Shown here: one piece after another, positions 12,561 through 24,942 of the stretch
Layout: each line of letters opens with the position of its first letter
How positions within the stretch are numbered: position 1 is the stretch's first letter
From: Brasenia schreberi
Lineage: Eukaryota; Streptophyta; Magnoliopsida; Nymphaeales; Cabombaceae
Reading direction: 5' to 3'
Length of the DNA stretch: 64,000 bases
Assembly (NCBI GenBank): GCA_036023115.1
Contig: JAYKKT010000087.1
Location: 11,085,001 to 11,149,000, forward strand
The notes under the pieces: generated by a model
What the model was told of the DNA's origin: nothing
Databases searched by the model: none
What the model saw: the letters and a program-made list of their open reading frames with translations, nothing else
Position numbers and translations under genes: made by a program

Positions 12561-13308
12561 GCCGACCAATGCACTGCCTAAACCTGGACATTGTTGGTGA
12601 TTTTGTTGTCTTGTTAAGACACAAAATAAATATGAGAAATGATATGTGAAGCAAAAGCAGTAAGTTGAGAAATTCATAATTTGAAATGGATACGGGAATC
12701 GAGCTTCTCTAAAACTTCTTGCTTGAAACCAGTTTGATTATGGAGAGAGAGAGAGAAGGGGTCCTTCTTGGCCATCCACGTGTGCCCTTCTTATTGGTGG
12801 AATTTTACCAACCATACCGGATCATGGAAAAGTAATGGGGTCCACATCACGCCCGCGACCCGATTTGTATGAGACAAGGCTGTAACCCATCCGTTTCACG
12901 TGGGTGGGTCCTGTTTGGTGATGTGTACCATTGAGCACTCTGGATGCTGACCTGCTCCGTACCCAGTGGCCGCGGCTCCACTGGGTCGGGGCTCTTATCA
13001 GATCCAGACCCGGTTAAATCCGGCTAGTGAGGGTGGCAATTTTGGTGTTCTGATCATCTTCGTGTCGTGTAAATTTGTGTTCGTGTCACAAACAGGTCAA
13101 GCGCAATAAGTGTAATATGTGAGAAAGTTAGGCCGTAGTATGAAAAGTTCGCCCTCATCAAGGTCGTTGATCCGCAAATACGTAAAATTGACTTCTTTTA
13201 CTTGTTTCCGCCGTCCGTCGGAGCGGCCGCCTCTCTTCCTCTTTCTTTTCATTCAGTCGGAGGCGAGGGGCAAGCGCGGTTAAGCCATTGAGGCAGGCTG
13301 CGGATATC
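12561..13308. other. Upstream region of the ankyrin gene
   Basis: Gene-free. GC content rises from about 12,760, and a pyrimidine-rich leader (CTCTCTTCCTCTTTCTTTTC) lies at 13,231-13,250. No TATA box is obvious, so the promoter may be TATA-less. Confidence 0.4.
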
Positions 13309-15710
13309 ATGGCCGTTCCGGGGAGGATTAACGGTCTAATGGAAGAAGATGACGATGACGGAGAAGAGTGGGTCTATATGCCGAACCCTCAGGAGCTCTC
13401 TCCTGAACTGGAAGCCCTCGCCACTGCGGCCGAGTCCGGCGACGTCGAACGCCTCCGTCTCGCTCTCGGTATTTCCGACCTTCTTCGTGTGTCATGTGTT
13501 TATGTGTGTGATTCGATTGCTTTACGTTGAGGAGTATGTGAATCTCTTATAGGCGATTCATCAAACACTTTGTGAAATCCCGTAAACCCTACCTAATTCG
13601 GTACATCCAATATCTAAGGTGTGTGAGTTCTACGCGTAAGTATAATCCGGTTCTGTTTGGGAGAATCTGAACCTATTAGGGAATTCAGCAACCACTTTGC
13701 GAGCACAATCATACAAACCCTAAGCCATAAAAATGTTACTTGTATGCTCGATGGTGGTCTCTCGCCTGGTATTCCCCCGCCCACCGTGTGATTGTGAGTT
13801 CAATCGGCAGGTTCGGGAGTATGTGTATCTCGTGTTGGAAATTCAGCAATCACTTTGTGAGACCACAATCACGTAAACCTAGAGTAGAACCAACATTTTG
13901 TGTATCTCTGCCTGCCCGCCGACGTAATTGTAATTGGTTTATGTTGGGCTACCCAACATTTTTGTGCGCCCGAACGTAAATGTAATCGGTTTATGTTGGG
14001 GAGTACGTGAAACTGTTACAGGAAACTCAGCAAACACTTTATAAGAACAATCGCTTAAGATCCTAATCCAGTAGGTCCAACATTTACGTTGTCTATGTGG
14101 GGGGTGCACGTAAATGTAATTGGTTTATGTTGGGGAGAATGTGGATCGCTTTGGAGATTCATAAACATTGTCGGCACACATAATGAGGCCAAGAGCGCCT
14201 GTTTTCTTAATTACTCAAAAGTTTGGTTGAACTGAGATAGGTTGAGTTGGTTTAAGATCATAATGAGAGATGCTTTAGTTGAGATACATAAATGAAATGA
14301 AGAGTGAATATGTGTACCCAGGTGGCAAAAGCTGGAGGAAAATTTTGGGCGATATAGTGTGTAGGACTTGCCTATTGCCATAAGAACAACCAATAGCGTA
14401 TACCTACCATATGTGACAAGAATGATTTTACTCACATGTTGAACTCATGTAGTAATGAGAACATAGCGTTAAACCTTTCAAGACAGTCGGGCAGTATGCT
14501 AACATGTTTCAGATAGAGGACTCTGGATCTTATGCATGTTTAAATGGTGAATTAGTGAATTATTGATGGTTTCTTGGTTATTACTGTATATGCAAAGTTT
14601 GTATCTGGATAAAAATGAACCAACTGCTATAGAGCTTGTAACTCTCTTCTAGCAATTACCTGTCATAGTTACATGATATTCATTTGCAGTTTAATTGCTA
14701 TCTCCACACTGCTTGGCTTTAATCCTTTTAGTGAATATCTTTTCTTCCAATAGAACAGACAACTTCTGATTTGATATACTTCGCCGTCTTTTCTCATGTC
14801 AGTGAGATAAGAAATCCTACTGATTGTGTGTAAAATGCAGATAACTGGAATGGAAGTGTTGATGTTGCAGTCGAAGATGGTGATACTGCTCTCCATTTGG
14901 CATGCCTATATGGTCATCTTCCCTGCGTGCAGGTTGACAAAAGTGGTCCTCGGACATTCTATCATTCTTTCTCTACTTATAAAATTTTCTATGTCGTTTT
15001 TCATGTAGCTACTTTTGGAAAGAGGTGCTAACCCAGAGTCCAAGGATGAAGATGGGGCTCTTCCTCTTCATGATGCTTGTGCAGGAGGTAATCATCTGAT
15101 CACGTGAGCTGTTGTTCATATTTTGTTACCGAGAAGTATTCCTTTATGTTCAATGTGTTGCTTAAGCGTGTCTGTTGAGGGCCTAACACTAAGCTCCTTC
15201 CAGCTGGGAGAAGTTCGATTTACAGCTTTATATATACAAGCCAGATTTCAATGAGAACTACTTTGATACTTCTATCTGCAGGTTTCACTGAAATTGTTCA
15301 GCTTTTGATCAATTCACGTAGCAACTCAGATACTGTTAAGAGAATGTTGAATACGGTGGATGTGGAGGGTGATACTGTGAGTCCGAGCCTAGCGCCTTTA
15401 GTTGATTGATTGCCCACTATAAGATTTATGTTTGACTGATAATCTATGCAGCCTCTTCACCATGCGGCAAGGGGGGAGCACTTGGAGGTTGTGCGCTTGT
15501 TATTAGCTGCTGGTGCACCTCCTGAAAGGATTAACATCTTTGGGAAGGTTGGGCAATACTTCTTTGCTCTGTATTTGTGTGATTGCGATTGAAGTGTATC
15601 ATCTAATGGTTGTGCGGTCACAGATTGCTGCTGAGCTCGCAGATTCCAGCACAGAAGTGAGACAAGTGTTAGAAAGTGCCGTGGTCAGTAATTCTGCTGT
15701 TCACCAATAG
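13309..15710 (+). CDS. Small ankyrin-repeat protein
   Basis: Exons are 13,309-13,468, 14,841-14,932, 15,009-15,087, 15,282-15,376, 15,452-15,547 and 15,624-15,710. All have GT-AG borders and phases that join cleanly into 202 residues. The N-terminus is acidic (MEEDDDDGEEW, residues 11-21), followed by a helical segment and about three ankyrin repeats near 66-96, 99-129 and 139-170, with the hallmark G-D-T-A-L-H-L-A, A-L-P-L-H-D-A and T-P-L-H-H-A-A turns. The C-terminal 28 residues are non-repeat. Ankyrin repeats bind partner proteins; no catalytic domain, signal peptide or membrane segment is visible, so a soluble adaptor role is inferred. The ATG at 13,309 was chosen because it is the first in frame and opens the acidic segment. 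Intron 1 is the only long intron and holds a minisatellite. The gene looks intact. Confidence 0.85.
13500..14170. repeat. Degenerate minisatellite in intron 1 of the ankyrin gene
   Basis: Five diverged units start near 13,514, 13,652, 13,802, 13,983 and 14,119, a period of about 136-181 bp. Each has a TTTATGTTGGGGAGTATGTG-like block, then AATTCAGCAAACACTTTGTGAG, then CAATCACGTAAACCCTA, then a CCAACATTT block. Some units contain telo-box-like AAACCCTA. Confidence 0.7.
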
Positions 15711-16439
15711 TTTCTATTTGAAAGGGGCTGGAAAATAGCTCGGTGGAGGCGGTGGTCTATGACACTCTGCTTTCATATGCAAGTTGCATGTTTATTTTCT
15801 TATATATGTGCACTCAAACTGTCCTCTAATTTGCATATGTTTTGTGGAAATTTTGGTAAACAATTAGAAATCAGATGGAAGTTTATACATCAAACGCATA
15901 TAGAGATTCATAAAGAAGTTTTTGACTATAAATCTTTCTCACTGATTTTACCTTAAAGAGAAATTCCTCCTGGTTTATGCTGTAGAAGATTCTTTTGACC
16001 AACGTTATTAATTTATCGATCTTCATTGCTTTTCTTTCGTGTGTCTCTTTGTTTATGATATAGAAATTCCTTTTGACCAACATTGTTAATTTGTCAATCT
16101 TCATCGCTTTTCTTGTGTGTCTGTGTGTATGTGCAGAAGATCATTGACTAAACAGCTTTTAGATCTTACGATTACCACCGCAACAAGATCTTTTAGGTTA
16201 AGTCGAATAGCCCAAGGTTTTAACTGCGTGCTGTGAATTAGCCTGTGATTAAAATCACCACTGTGCTCTGTCAATATTTTATTGGGTAAGACAAGTTGTG
16301 TGCGATGGAAATAACTCATCTTTCAAGATGTGGACTATCATTATTAGCCCTATGGTTTAATCGTTGGATTAAGATGATAAGCCACATCTTATGCGGGATC
16401 GATTTAGGAAGGAGAAACAAGCTCAGTCTACAAGAAGGC
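15711..16439. other. 3' flank of the ankyrin gene with an 80-bp tandem duplication
   Basis: Two imperfect copies of about 79 bp lie head to tail at 15,974-16,052 and 16,053-16,131. Each contains TTTTGACCAAC, then TTAATTT, then CGATCTTCAT or CAATCTTCAT and GCTTTTCTT. Nothing coding is seen. Confidence 0.6.
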
Positions 16440-16560
16440 TTTTTGTAGAGTACAATGGGCAGGCCGAAGCCAGATCCACACCCCTGGTGTGGAACTAATG
16501 ACCTTGCACTTGAGATTAAACCCCTAGCCAGGTGAGCTATTGCTCTTATCGAGTCTATTA
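16440..16560 (-). repeat. tRNA-derived SINE copy
   Basis: On the minus strand it reads ATAGCTCACCTGGCTAGGGG (A-box-like), then GGTCATTAGTTCCACACCAG (B-box-like), GGCTTCGGCCTGCCC and an A-rich end. It is related to the copies at 19,390-19,500 and 57,622-57,742. Confidence 0.5.
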
Positions 16561-18640
16561 GAAGAGGCTCTGAACGAAGGGCCTAGGGTTCATCTTTGAA
16601 ATGACATGATTATGAACATGAACCACTTTCTTTATCACTTGCTTAATGATGTTTTTGTGTCTCACGGATTCTGTACTGCTTAGGAGGCCCCTCCTTTTGG
16701 TTGATATTAGAAAAGAAACCCATGTTGGAGGATGCTGAGATTTTCACTGGAATCCAAGTTCATGGATTATGGATATGACTCGAAAGTGTTTACTTTTGTC
16801 TGTCTTTTTTTTCTTTTGTACAATGGAGAGGTTGGGCAACCATGACCAACTTGTGATTTTAGTACTAGTTGCCATGATTCTTTCGAAATGCCTCTTATAA
16901 CCATGATATGTATTTTATAACACACGAATGTGGGGTTTCAAGTGAAAAGTATTAGCCTCAATACGTCTTCGAATAATTTACGACTCTTTTCTAAACAAGT
17001 ACTTTCCAAAATTCCATACAAGCCTTTTTTGATGATGGTTTTAGGGTGTTGCATGCGTATCTCTCTGTTTCCACACACACATATCTATATATATGTGTGT
17101 GTGTGTGTGTGTGGAGGGAGAGTGAGATTGAGAGTACATATGTGCTTATTTGTCTAGGCTAAAACAGCGCATAAGCATCATTCATGGCATGCACCACGTT
17201 TGTATGCAGAAAATGGTATTTCAACAAATAAAAAAGAACAGCAGAGGAAGCGGGTTTAGTTTTTGTTCCCAAAAATGAAAAACGATGACTGAAAGTTCAT
17301 GTGGGGGATCCGGCTTGGTGCAGAAAACGACTGCTTCCGGTAATTGAAAAAGTTTAAAAGAATCGTTTTCTCTATGCATTTTTTTTAATCGTTTTCTCAA
17401 AAGCTGAAAAAGACAAATATCGTTTTTTTTCCAAAACCGCTTTTCAACTTTGACGACTCATTATAGTGGTTACAGTTTTATATTTCCGTTCTCGTATAGA
17501 CATGTACTGTAAATTACTGGTATAAGCATCTTAGTTGGAAAATCATTCAACTTGAAAAGCGGTTTTGAGCAATGGAGGGTGAAAGGTAATGAAAGGCCGC
17601 GGCTGATGGTTGGATTGGTGTAATCATGCAATCCGTTTGATTGAGCACATATCACTCCCTCTCTCTCTCTATCTCTATCTATATCTATATATCTATATAT
17701 CTATATATTTATATATAGAGAGAGAGGGAGAGAGAGAAAGGGAGAGAGAGAGAGAGAGAGTCTTTTCCTTTCCTCATTCAAAACAACTTGTTTTGTCTTT
17801 GGATTATTCACCACCATAAGAAATAAGATATTAGTCCCTCATTTCAACTGTATATACCTTCTGGAATCGGGACAATCTGGGATATCAATGCAACTGGAGG
17901 AGTGAAGATGGATCATATTACCGTGATTTTCGAAGGGTGAAAATGAATCAAGTCATCACATGGTGATCCGCCCACCCGTTAGATCTCTACGCAAGGTAAT
18001 ATCCATTTTGAGAATTTCCCACACAATCCGAATAATCTAGGAAAATATTGCAACTATAGGGAGCAATGAGAATGCGGTGAACTAATCTGTTTTTCGGTGG
18101 TGTAGATGGGAGACGCTGATTTTAGTAAAGCAATACGTTCTCCTCTGTTTCATTCTAGGCATTGGGTGTAACGTGAAATGTTGATGTTTAAGTATTCCTG
18201 TAACTTATTTAAACATGAAAGTTCCTTGATTTAACAAGTGGTCTCCATTAAAATAAAAATTTATTTATGGGGTTTACTTATAATTCAAGTAATAGAATTT
18301 CAAAGAAGAAAGAGTATGTTTGCTTCATAGCAATCCACTACATACCTGACTCGATCCTTGGCTTGCCGACTCTTTTCTCGTCTCGTCTCATCCCGCTTCT
18401 GAGTCGTTTGTGCAGCTCGTATGAATCACTCTCCCTGGGTTAATTTCCGGGATGACGAACCTGTCGATCTAGGATATTGGCTAAAAATCATCATTGAATC
18501 ACAATTTAGGAGGGCTTGAATCAGATGAACTAGTTACAAGAATGAAAGTATTGATTTAATGTTATTAATTGTTTGAGACAAATAGGGCGTGATTTACCAA
18601 TTGGAAAACAATTTCCAATTGGCTCAAAAAAGAGAACAGT
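16561..18640. other. Gene-free stretch with microsatellites
   Basis: Short (CA)n and (TG)n runs lie at about 17,076-17,113 and a TCTATA/GAGA compound repeat at 17,660-17,760. No coding exon is supported on either strand. Confidence 0.5.
17660..17760. repeat. Compound (CT)n-(TATATC)n-(GA)n repeat
   Basis: A pyrimidine run, then TATATCTA units, then a GA-rich run: the same CT-TA-GA order seen at 52,134-52,255. Confidence 0.85.
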
Positions 18641-18649
18641 TCACGATTA

Positions 18650-18837
18650 CATTAAGGGTGAACGTAGACCCAGGTGCTCTGGGTACATTGAGGGTGGCAG
18701 TTAGGTTTCTCAAAGGTGAGATATCAGAACCAAAATATGGTTTGGATCCAGTTCTGGTTCCCCTAGTTGCGGTTGTAGAGGCAGTTATTGGGTCCTGTTC
18801 AACTTGGCGAGTTGGGTCCAAAAGCGACCACCTCTAA
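18650..18837. mobile_element. hAT-like degenerate element
   Basis: The segment is rich in GGTTC/GAACC motifs and closes with GACCACCTCTAAGG, as does the stretch at 10,577-10,880. Just upstream, ACCAATTGGAAA and TTTCCAATTGG form a small inverted repeat at about 18,596-18,621. No clear target duplication was found. Confidence 0.3.
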
Positions 18838-18885
18838 GGTGAAAGGTGGCTGATCATGATGACATTCCAACTATCTCGAGGATAT

Positions 18886-18999
<114 letters not shown>

Positions 19000-19000
19000 G

Positions 19001-19215
19001 TGAGTTGTTAGATACCTTGACATGTAAGACTCTACCAAACGATCCGTGTCATCCGTGTGATTGCATGGACGACACCCATCAACATCAACACAATCATCAA
19101 TATCATTTAATATACATAGATGCATTAAATAAGACGTCGGATGAATGCCTTGATTACCACCATCCGATTGATCACACGGATGGTGGTGATGATCACGCAA
19201 TATCTAGCAGCTTCA
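19001..19215 (-). mobile_element. MITE-like element next to (TA)n, copy B
   Basis: On the minus strand it begins TGAAGCTGCTAGATA and ends GGTATCTAACAACTCA. The middle (ATCAATCGGATGGTGGTAAT, AAGGCATTCAT, TATTTAAT) aligns with the element at 54,877-55,123 (ATCAATCGGACGGTGATAAC, AAGGCACTCAT, CATTTAAT). A long (TA)n tract abuts one end and a short (CT)n run the other. Confidence 0.55.
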
Positions 19216-19389
19216 CTCTCTCTAAACAATTCAAATCTAATAACGGAGATGCTTATGCATGATTATTCATCAAACACTGTTATGAAGCTAAAATGCTATA
19301 TATATAGTACTAAGTCATGATCATTTTTTGCAAAACCAACTAGATCATAACGTCCAAATGGAAAAGACAATAAAGTCAACATTTTTTGT

Positions 19390-19500
19390 GTGGGTATAAT
19401 GGGGCGAGTTCAGATCCACACACCCCGGATATGAAACTTATGACCTTTAACTTATGAGGTGACTAGACCCCTCAGCCAGGTGAGCTATTCCTCTTTGAAT
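19390..19500 (-). repeat. tRNA-derived SINE copy
   Basis: On the minus strand it shows ATAGCTCACCTGGCTGAGGG, then GGTCATAAGTTTCATATCC and GGGTGTGTGGATCTGAACTC. It aligns with 16,440-16,560. Confidence 0.5.
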
Positions 19501-20309
19501 TCAACTTTTGAATCATCAAAACCTGACGTGCATCCTTTATTTTGTAACACACACACACAGATATATATATATAATTGAACCCATTTCTCAATTCAATAGA
19601 AGCCCAAAGAAGTGAATATTGTACCCAAATAACTATACGTAAAAAGAAAGTCCGATTGGGCCTCTTCTCTTCCTAATCCTAAATGGAATATAATGACATA
19701 GGGATCCATATCTGTATCTATTTACATAAGTTCGTAATCCTCAACAAGTAGTACCCAATCCAGCAACTGATATCTAAGGGGACCATTCCCGTAGGTTTAC
19801 CAGCAATTTTGTGTTTATGTCGTATCGTTTTCTGTTTGCGTTAGAACCATTAACTATTTCCTCACAACCATGGTTTGAAAATGGTTTTTCTACTAATCAT
19901 TTATGATTTGCAGAATTACAATGTAAAAACATTCAAGGGACTCAAAGTTGTATGGTTGTTCTCATAGTAGACCTGATAGAACCCAGTTCTGGGTCTGGTT
20001 TCAGCACCCCAAACATAACCTGAACTGATCTGGACCCGAACCGAATCCCACCAATTGGCGTCCATAGATGGAAGTCACTAATAAGGGGATCTCAACCACC
20101 CAACTTTCTCATGTAACTTCCATCAGCAGCCACTCTAGCAGTCATTGATTTGGGATTGGAAACTATCTACCAAACGTTCTATTAGAAAAAGAAAACAATT
20201 GTCATTAAATTATCTGTAGTTCTGAACAATCCACTAAAAAATCCTAATGTATATGACTCTAAATTGAGATGGCCATGGGTCATATTTTTAGCTTGATGAT
20301 GGCCCTCAT
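19501..20309. other. Gene-free; short repeats only
   Basis: A (CA)n(TA)n run lies at about 19,550-19,574 and a GGTTC/CCGAACC-rich relic of hAT type at 19,970-20,055. Nothing coding is seen. Confidence 0.5.
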
Positions 20310-20439
20310 CAGTGGTGGACCTATTCATGGGCGACTTAGGTGGCCCTGAATATTTTGAAAATTTATATGGACCACCTCGCCTGAATTTCGGGCGAGTGAA
20401 CTTTGTCTCACCAGAGAAAATTCTCTAGGTCTGCCGCTG
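20310..20439. mobile_element. 130-bp MITE with CAGTGGYGGAYCT ends
   Basis: The left end is CAGTGGTGGACCTAT; the reverse complement of the right end is CAGCGGCAGACCTAG. These resemble the CAGTGGCGGATCT terminal repeats common in small plant DNA elements. A second family member is at 22,688-22,852. No clear target duplication is visible. Confidence 0.45.
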
Positions 20440-20879
20440 GTTCCATTGAACCTGATGAATGGGCCTAGTTAATCTTTAAGGAGGTGTTTGATTATGAGGC
20501 CTGAGCTTATGAAACTGAATTATTATGGGCATCAGTCTTGTACTCGACCATCAACATGCAGTACAACCCTTCTTTTTATTCGTTTTTGAGGCCCACTTCT
20601 AGGGGTAGGCTACTGGAACTGGCCTCGGTAAGTTCTACGGGCCCGTCCTCTTAATCAATTTGGGTGGCTTTTGACGTGTAATACTAGAAAACTTACTTCA
20701 AGACTTGCACTCTAAATGTTTCCTTAGTGATCTCATGATTTGCAAGTTATATTAATGAAAAGGGACCACTTTGAAGGCATCCAATTACCTAACAAAATGA
20801 GTGAATTCGGTGTGTTCACGCATGGAGATCTTATTTATTGAGTTTAACCAAAGAAAGTTCTTTCTAAATAATGTTTCGC

Positions 20880-21050
20880 TGGTTGAAGTGGTTTGGTGCT
20901 TATTCCCCTTAAGGAAGGTCTCGAGTTTGAGTTGTCTAGATGGAGAAAACCAATGTTGGGAGATCTTTACCCCTATAGTGGTCCGACATGGTTTGAACCC
21001 AATTAATTATGGTCTTTGTTAGGCCAAAAAATAATAAAAACAAAGTCCTT
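20880..21050 (+). repeat. SINE-like sequence
   Basis: TGGTTGAAGTGGTTTGGTGC, then GGTCTCGAGTTTGAGT (B-box-like) and an A-rich end (GGCCAAAAAATAATAAAAAC) suggest a tRNA-derived SINE. It belongs to a different family from the GTTAGGCTTC type. Confidence 0.35.
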
Positions 21051-22290
21051 CCTTGATTAACTGTAATGATCGGGTGCTCTCGGAGCACCTACCCTCGCAT
21101 CTAAACTGCTGGATAAGATTCCATCAAATGGTTGAGATGATAAGTCTTTTTGGTGCCATAAGTAAATTTATTACATGCAGCTAACATGATTTTTAAATAA
21201 GAATTTCTCCTAAAATGCACTCACTTAATTATTGTAATAATTCTTTATCATTTCAGCTTAACCATTGGATGAGATCTCAACCAACAGTCTAGACTTGAGA
21301 TTAGATACTCTCCCAGGACCCTATCATTTCTAAATCTTAAATCACAACAATGATCTTAATTGTTGCTCCATATAGTGGTCAACGCAGAGATGAGTGGAGT
21401 AGACAAACATATTTCTTGTGGGTCTGGATCATAAAAGAGGTTGGTACTGGAACAGAATCTGAAAAACAAACCCTAGTTCATCTTGCTGTTAAAATAATTG
21501 CAGTAAATGGCTGGAATCTTCATAAATAAAGAAAAAATTAAGAAAATTAAGAGAATACAGATGCCAATGGATCAAACCTACTCGGTATCCAATACACTAA
21601 TCGGCAAGCACTAATAGGTTCGCCAAGACCAGTTTGAGAGCCGTCAACCTGCTGCATGTTAACCAGGAACAACCAAGGATGATCCAGATTTGAATTTGGA
21701 CCTCATACCAATTACATAATTCAATAACTTATACTTTTGGTGATCAGCTAAACAGAGGGTGCGCATGGTAGCGGACAAGTCCTTTGTGTAGTGGGAGAAA
21801 AGTCATAGCAGTGAGTGACAAGCCACTGATATTCTTAGTGGCTATCCATGCTGCTGTTGCTTTCAGATTCAGCAGCAGAATATATATATAAAGGTCACCG
21901 ATCAGGTGGTTGATCCTTCCAACAGTAACAATGACATATGGAACGTAACTGTGCTAACAAACATGGTTGTTGATTCATCTCTTTTGGGATCCATATACAT
22001 TGAAAGCTTGGAAAGCGTTTGAAACACTCCATACTTGCAGAGTGTGCACGTGTGCGCACCACCAGTAAGGAAGGTCTTATTGATGAGGGAAAAGAGTAGT
22101 AAAAATCTACAGCAATATGATCGTGAGTACTTGAGAGATCTGCTCAAGACCAAAATAGGCATCTATGCATACCACAGTGGCGCTGGTGATCAGAGACGGA
22201 AGACCAACTTAATTAATTAGTGGTCGTCTCTACTAACAGCCAGGCTGGATATCAGCATTGTCGTACCCTTCACCGTCGTGTTGGATGGTC
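21051..22290. other. Gene-free region
   Basis: Nothing but AT-rich DNA was recognised. The short open frames have no family resemblance. Confidence 0.5.
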
Positions 22291-22295
22291 CCTCT

Positions 22296-22318
22296 CTCTC
22301 TCTATATATATGTGTATG

Positions 22319-22351
<33 letters not shown>

Positions 22352-22402
22352 ATGTATATATATATGTATGTATATATATATATATATCTATATATGTATA
22401 TA
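22296..22402. repeat. TA/TGTA low-complexity tract
   Basis: A CTCTCTCTC run leads into TA and TGTGTATG units and ends beside a reverse-oriented SINE. Confidence 0.9.
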
Positions 22403-22407
22403 CATGG

Positions 22408-22520
22408 TTACAAAGCAGAAGCCTAACACATACACCCACAGATGCACCCTTGGGAGTCAAACTCCCCACCATCATCAGCACCAAGGTGCCCTGCCGTTGA
22501 GTTAAACACTCTGGGTTTTT
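22408..22520 (-). repeat. tRNA-derived SINE copy (best preserved 5' part)
   Basis: On the minus strand it reads TTTAACTCAACGGCAGGGCA (A-box region), then GGGGAGTTTGACTCCC (B-box), AGGGTGCATCTGTGGG and TGTTAGGCTTCTGCTTTG. The two pol III boxes are about 35 bp apart, as in tRNA genes. Confidence 0.6.
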
Positions 22521-22687
22521 ATTTACTTATATTTCATTCATAAAACTTACAAAATATATATTTAATGTTTTTGATCGATTGAAAGCGAATCAAGATGTGA
22601 AAGAGCTGGCCCAGTGGAATGACTGTACTTCCTGTGCTGGATCGTTAGGAATCGTATTTTGAAATAGGCTCTGTGTATGTGTGTGTG

Positions 22688-22852
22688 CAGTGACGGATCT
22701 GCATTGAGTTTAGGCGAGGTGAGAAATTCAGGAAACCAATGAAAAAGTTACAGGGACGATTGAATCGATGGCCACCATACATAAATCGCCCCATCTCAAA
22801 TGGTCAATAGGAAGTTTGTCCCACCCCATGAAAAATTCTAGATCCCCCACTA
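22688..22852. mobile_element. MITE with CAGTGRCGGATCT ends, second copy
   Basis: It starts CAGTGACGGATCTGC and ends TAGATCCCCCACT, the imperfect reverse complement. It is related by its ends to 20,310-20,439. A similar GTGGCGGATCTGG motif occurs singly near 55,632. Confidence 0.4.
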
Positions 22853-23720
22853 AACTATACTATATAGATGTTATATCCTATAAAAAAATGTCATTCCTTC
22901 CCTCACTCAACGGCTAAACAAGCAAAAGCATAAAGTGAATGAGCTTGCTTCTTATATAAAGGCTTTCACATGGGTTGAAGACATGCAACGAAGGACCCAA
23001 AGTATCAAATTAGGAGAATTTTCACTCTTTCTTCTTCTAAATGGGACTAGAATTGTAATAGAGGCAAGAGTTACCATTTGTGAATTGTTCGTTTTCCTAG
23101 AGTTGACCTTCATGCTCTACTTTTAGAAGAACAACCAAATTATTTACTTGGCGAAATTAGCAAAGTTTGGGATGGAGAAATCTTAGAAGGATCGTCATCC
23201 TGACCTGTTTCCATCTATTGTTATATAATTTGTACATCATTATTTTGATAGTTATACATCTGGTAGGAATCTGCCTAACCCCACTTATCTTTGGGAAAAA
23301 GTTCTTCTAACACTCGGAACAAGCTCAATAACAACAGTCGGAATTGGGTCCTATTGTAGAGGTGCTTTCTCGAGTGATCAAAATCGCAGTATACACACCC
23401 AGGAATCGAAGTCACAACCTGAGTCTTGAATACGAGCAATGAAAAGGGGCAGGAATGCCATTTCATGAACACGGTTCATGTTAGTTCTGATGAGTGTGGA
23501 CCTCAAATACTGAGAGTCCGGATCGTGGGTACCCCATCAAAGAGTTGTCATCGAGCCCCCATTTGACTATCATTGTCAACGCATTGCATCCCATTTACTC
23601 TCTCTCATGGACCAGCTTCACACTCATATCTTGGGACCTACAAAATCGGCTTCAAAATGGATTGCCAATTTTTCTAATTCTTAAGGTCTACATAGTGGAA
23701 CTCATACATACCCTATTAAG

Positions 23721-23754
<34 letters not shown>

Positions 23755-24817
23755 GTAACGTTAAATGCATAATATCTTTTAGTACATAATCTTGCTTTCA
23801 AGTTTTGAAATTAATAATTGAGATGATAGAATACTTTATAAAGAGAGAGAATGATTGGATTATATCAATTACTGATGCTGTTCACTCATACTCATTATTT
23901 TTTAGAGAAATGAATGTAATAACATTATCCTTCATCTTTTTTGAAAACTTATTAAGTTTTTTTAAATTATGCTCATACAACTAAAAAATATTAGATGAAC
24001 ATAAATGAATACGGCATATGTGGATAGGACTCGGTTTTCATATATCATGGTGAGAAAACAAAGAGCGAAAAATTATATGAATTTTGTACTTCTTGCTTTT
24101 TCAATAAACAACTGTCACATCTTGCATTTTTGCTTTAGACCATTCAACTATCCAATGAAATGGTCAAGCACAGATCTAAATCTAATGACTGTGACTTTCT
24201 CTCTCTATCACACAAACACACACATATATATATTAATGATCCTAATAATAAGAGGTTCAGTTATAAGGAAGATAATTTTTAGGGGAGATCCAGTTGGATT
24301 CAGCGAGTCGGGTGGTTTTGGTGCATTGGGTTGCACCAAACATGTGCAAATGAGTGGCTGCCACGTTACTTAATGGGCTCCCTTTTAGGTGACGTGTGGA
24401 GAGTGGAGTGGAGTGGAGCGATCTACTTCCCCACCACTCTCTAGCTGCCACTTTTCCTACCTCTGGAGGCATCCTTTCCTTCGAGATACAGCGTTATACT
24501 AAAAATATGTTTTCTCTTCATTTTTCTCTAAAGAGTGAAATTATAAAATTTGATGGAAAATGAAAGAAAAAAACTGTTACCAAACAGTTGCTACTAATTT
24601 CTTTACTTGTAATTAATCAATATTAAATACTGAAATTCATCTTTTAATCCCTCCATTTGGTTTGCTGGATGGTGGCTTTCAACCAAGTCAACCCCTCTAG
24701 CACAATGAACAATAGCTCACCTCACTTGGCCTCCCCATCGTACCCAAAAAGAAATCCATTCAATCATGCTGAAGAAAAATGGTTTAAGCTGAATGTGAGC
24801 TAAAGATGCTACTTTAA
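22853..24817. other. Gene-free region
   Basis: It contains a (TA)n tract at 23,724-23,752 and a diverged element at 23,845-23,945 (GAGAGAATGATTGGATTATAT, then TAATAACATTATCCTTC) that resembles copies near 29,055, 32,450 and 34,395. No exon is supported. Confidence 0.45.
23724..23752. repeat. (TA)n microsatellite
   Basis: About 14 TA units. Confidence 0.95.
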
Positions 24818-24942
24818 TGCATTCAGAGCATTAACTCAACGACATGACACTCTAGCGTAGAAAGTTCGACTCTCGGAGGGAGGGTGCATGTGTGGGTGTG
24901 TGTTAGGCTTCTGCCTCCTTTTGTAAAAAAAAAAATGTAATT
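24818..24942 (+). repeat. tRNA-derived SINE copy with poly(A)
   Basis: It reads CATTAACTCAACGACATGAC, then AAAGTTCGACTCTCGG (B-box-like), AGGGTGCATGTGTGGG, TGTTAGGCTTCTGCCTCC and an 11-base A tail. This is the clearest copy for the 3' half of the family. Confidence 0.6.
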
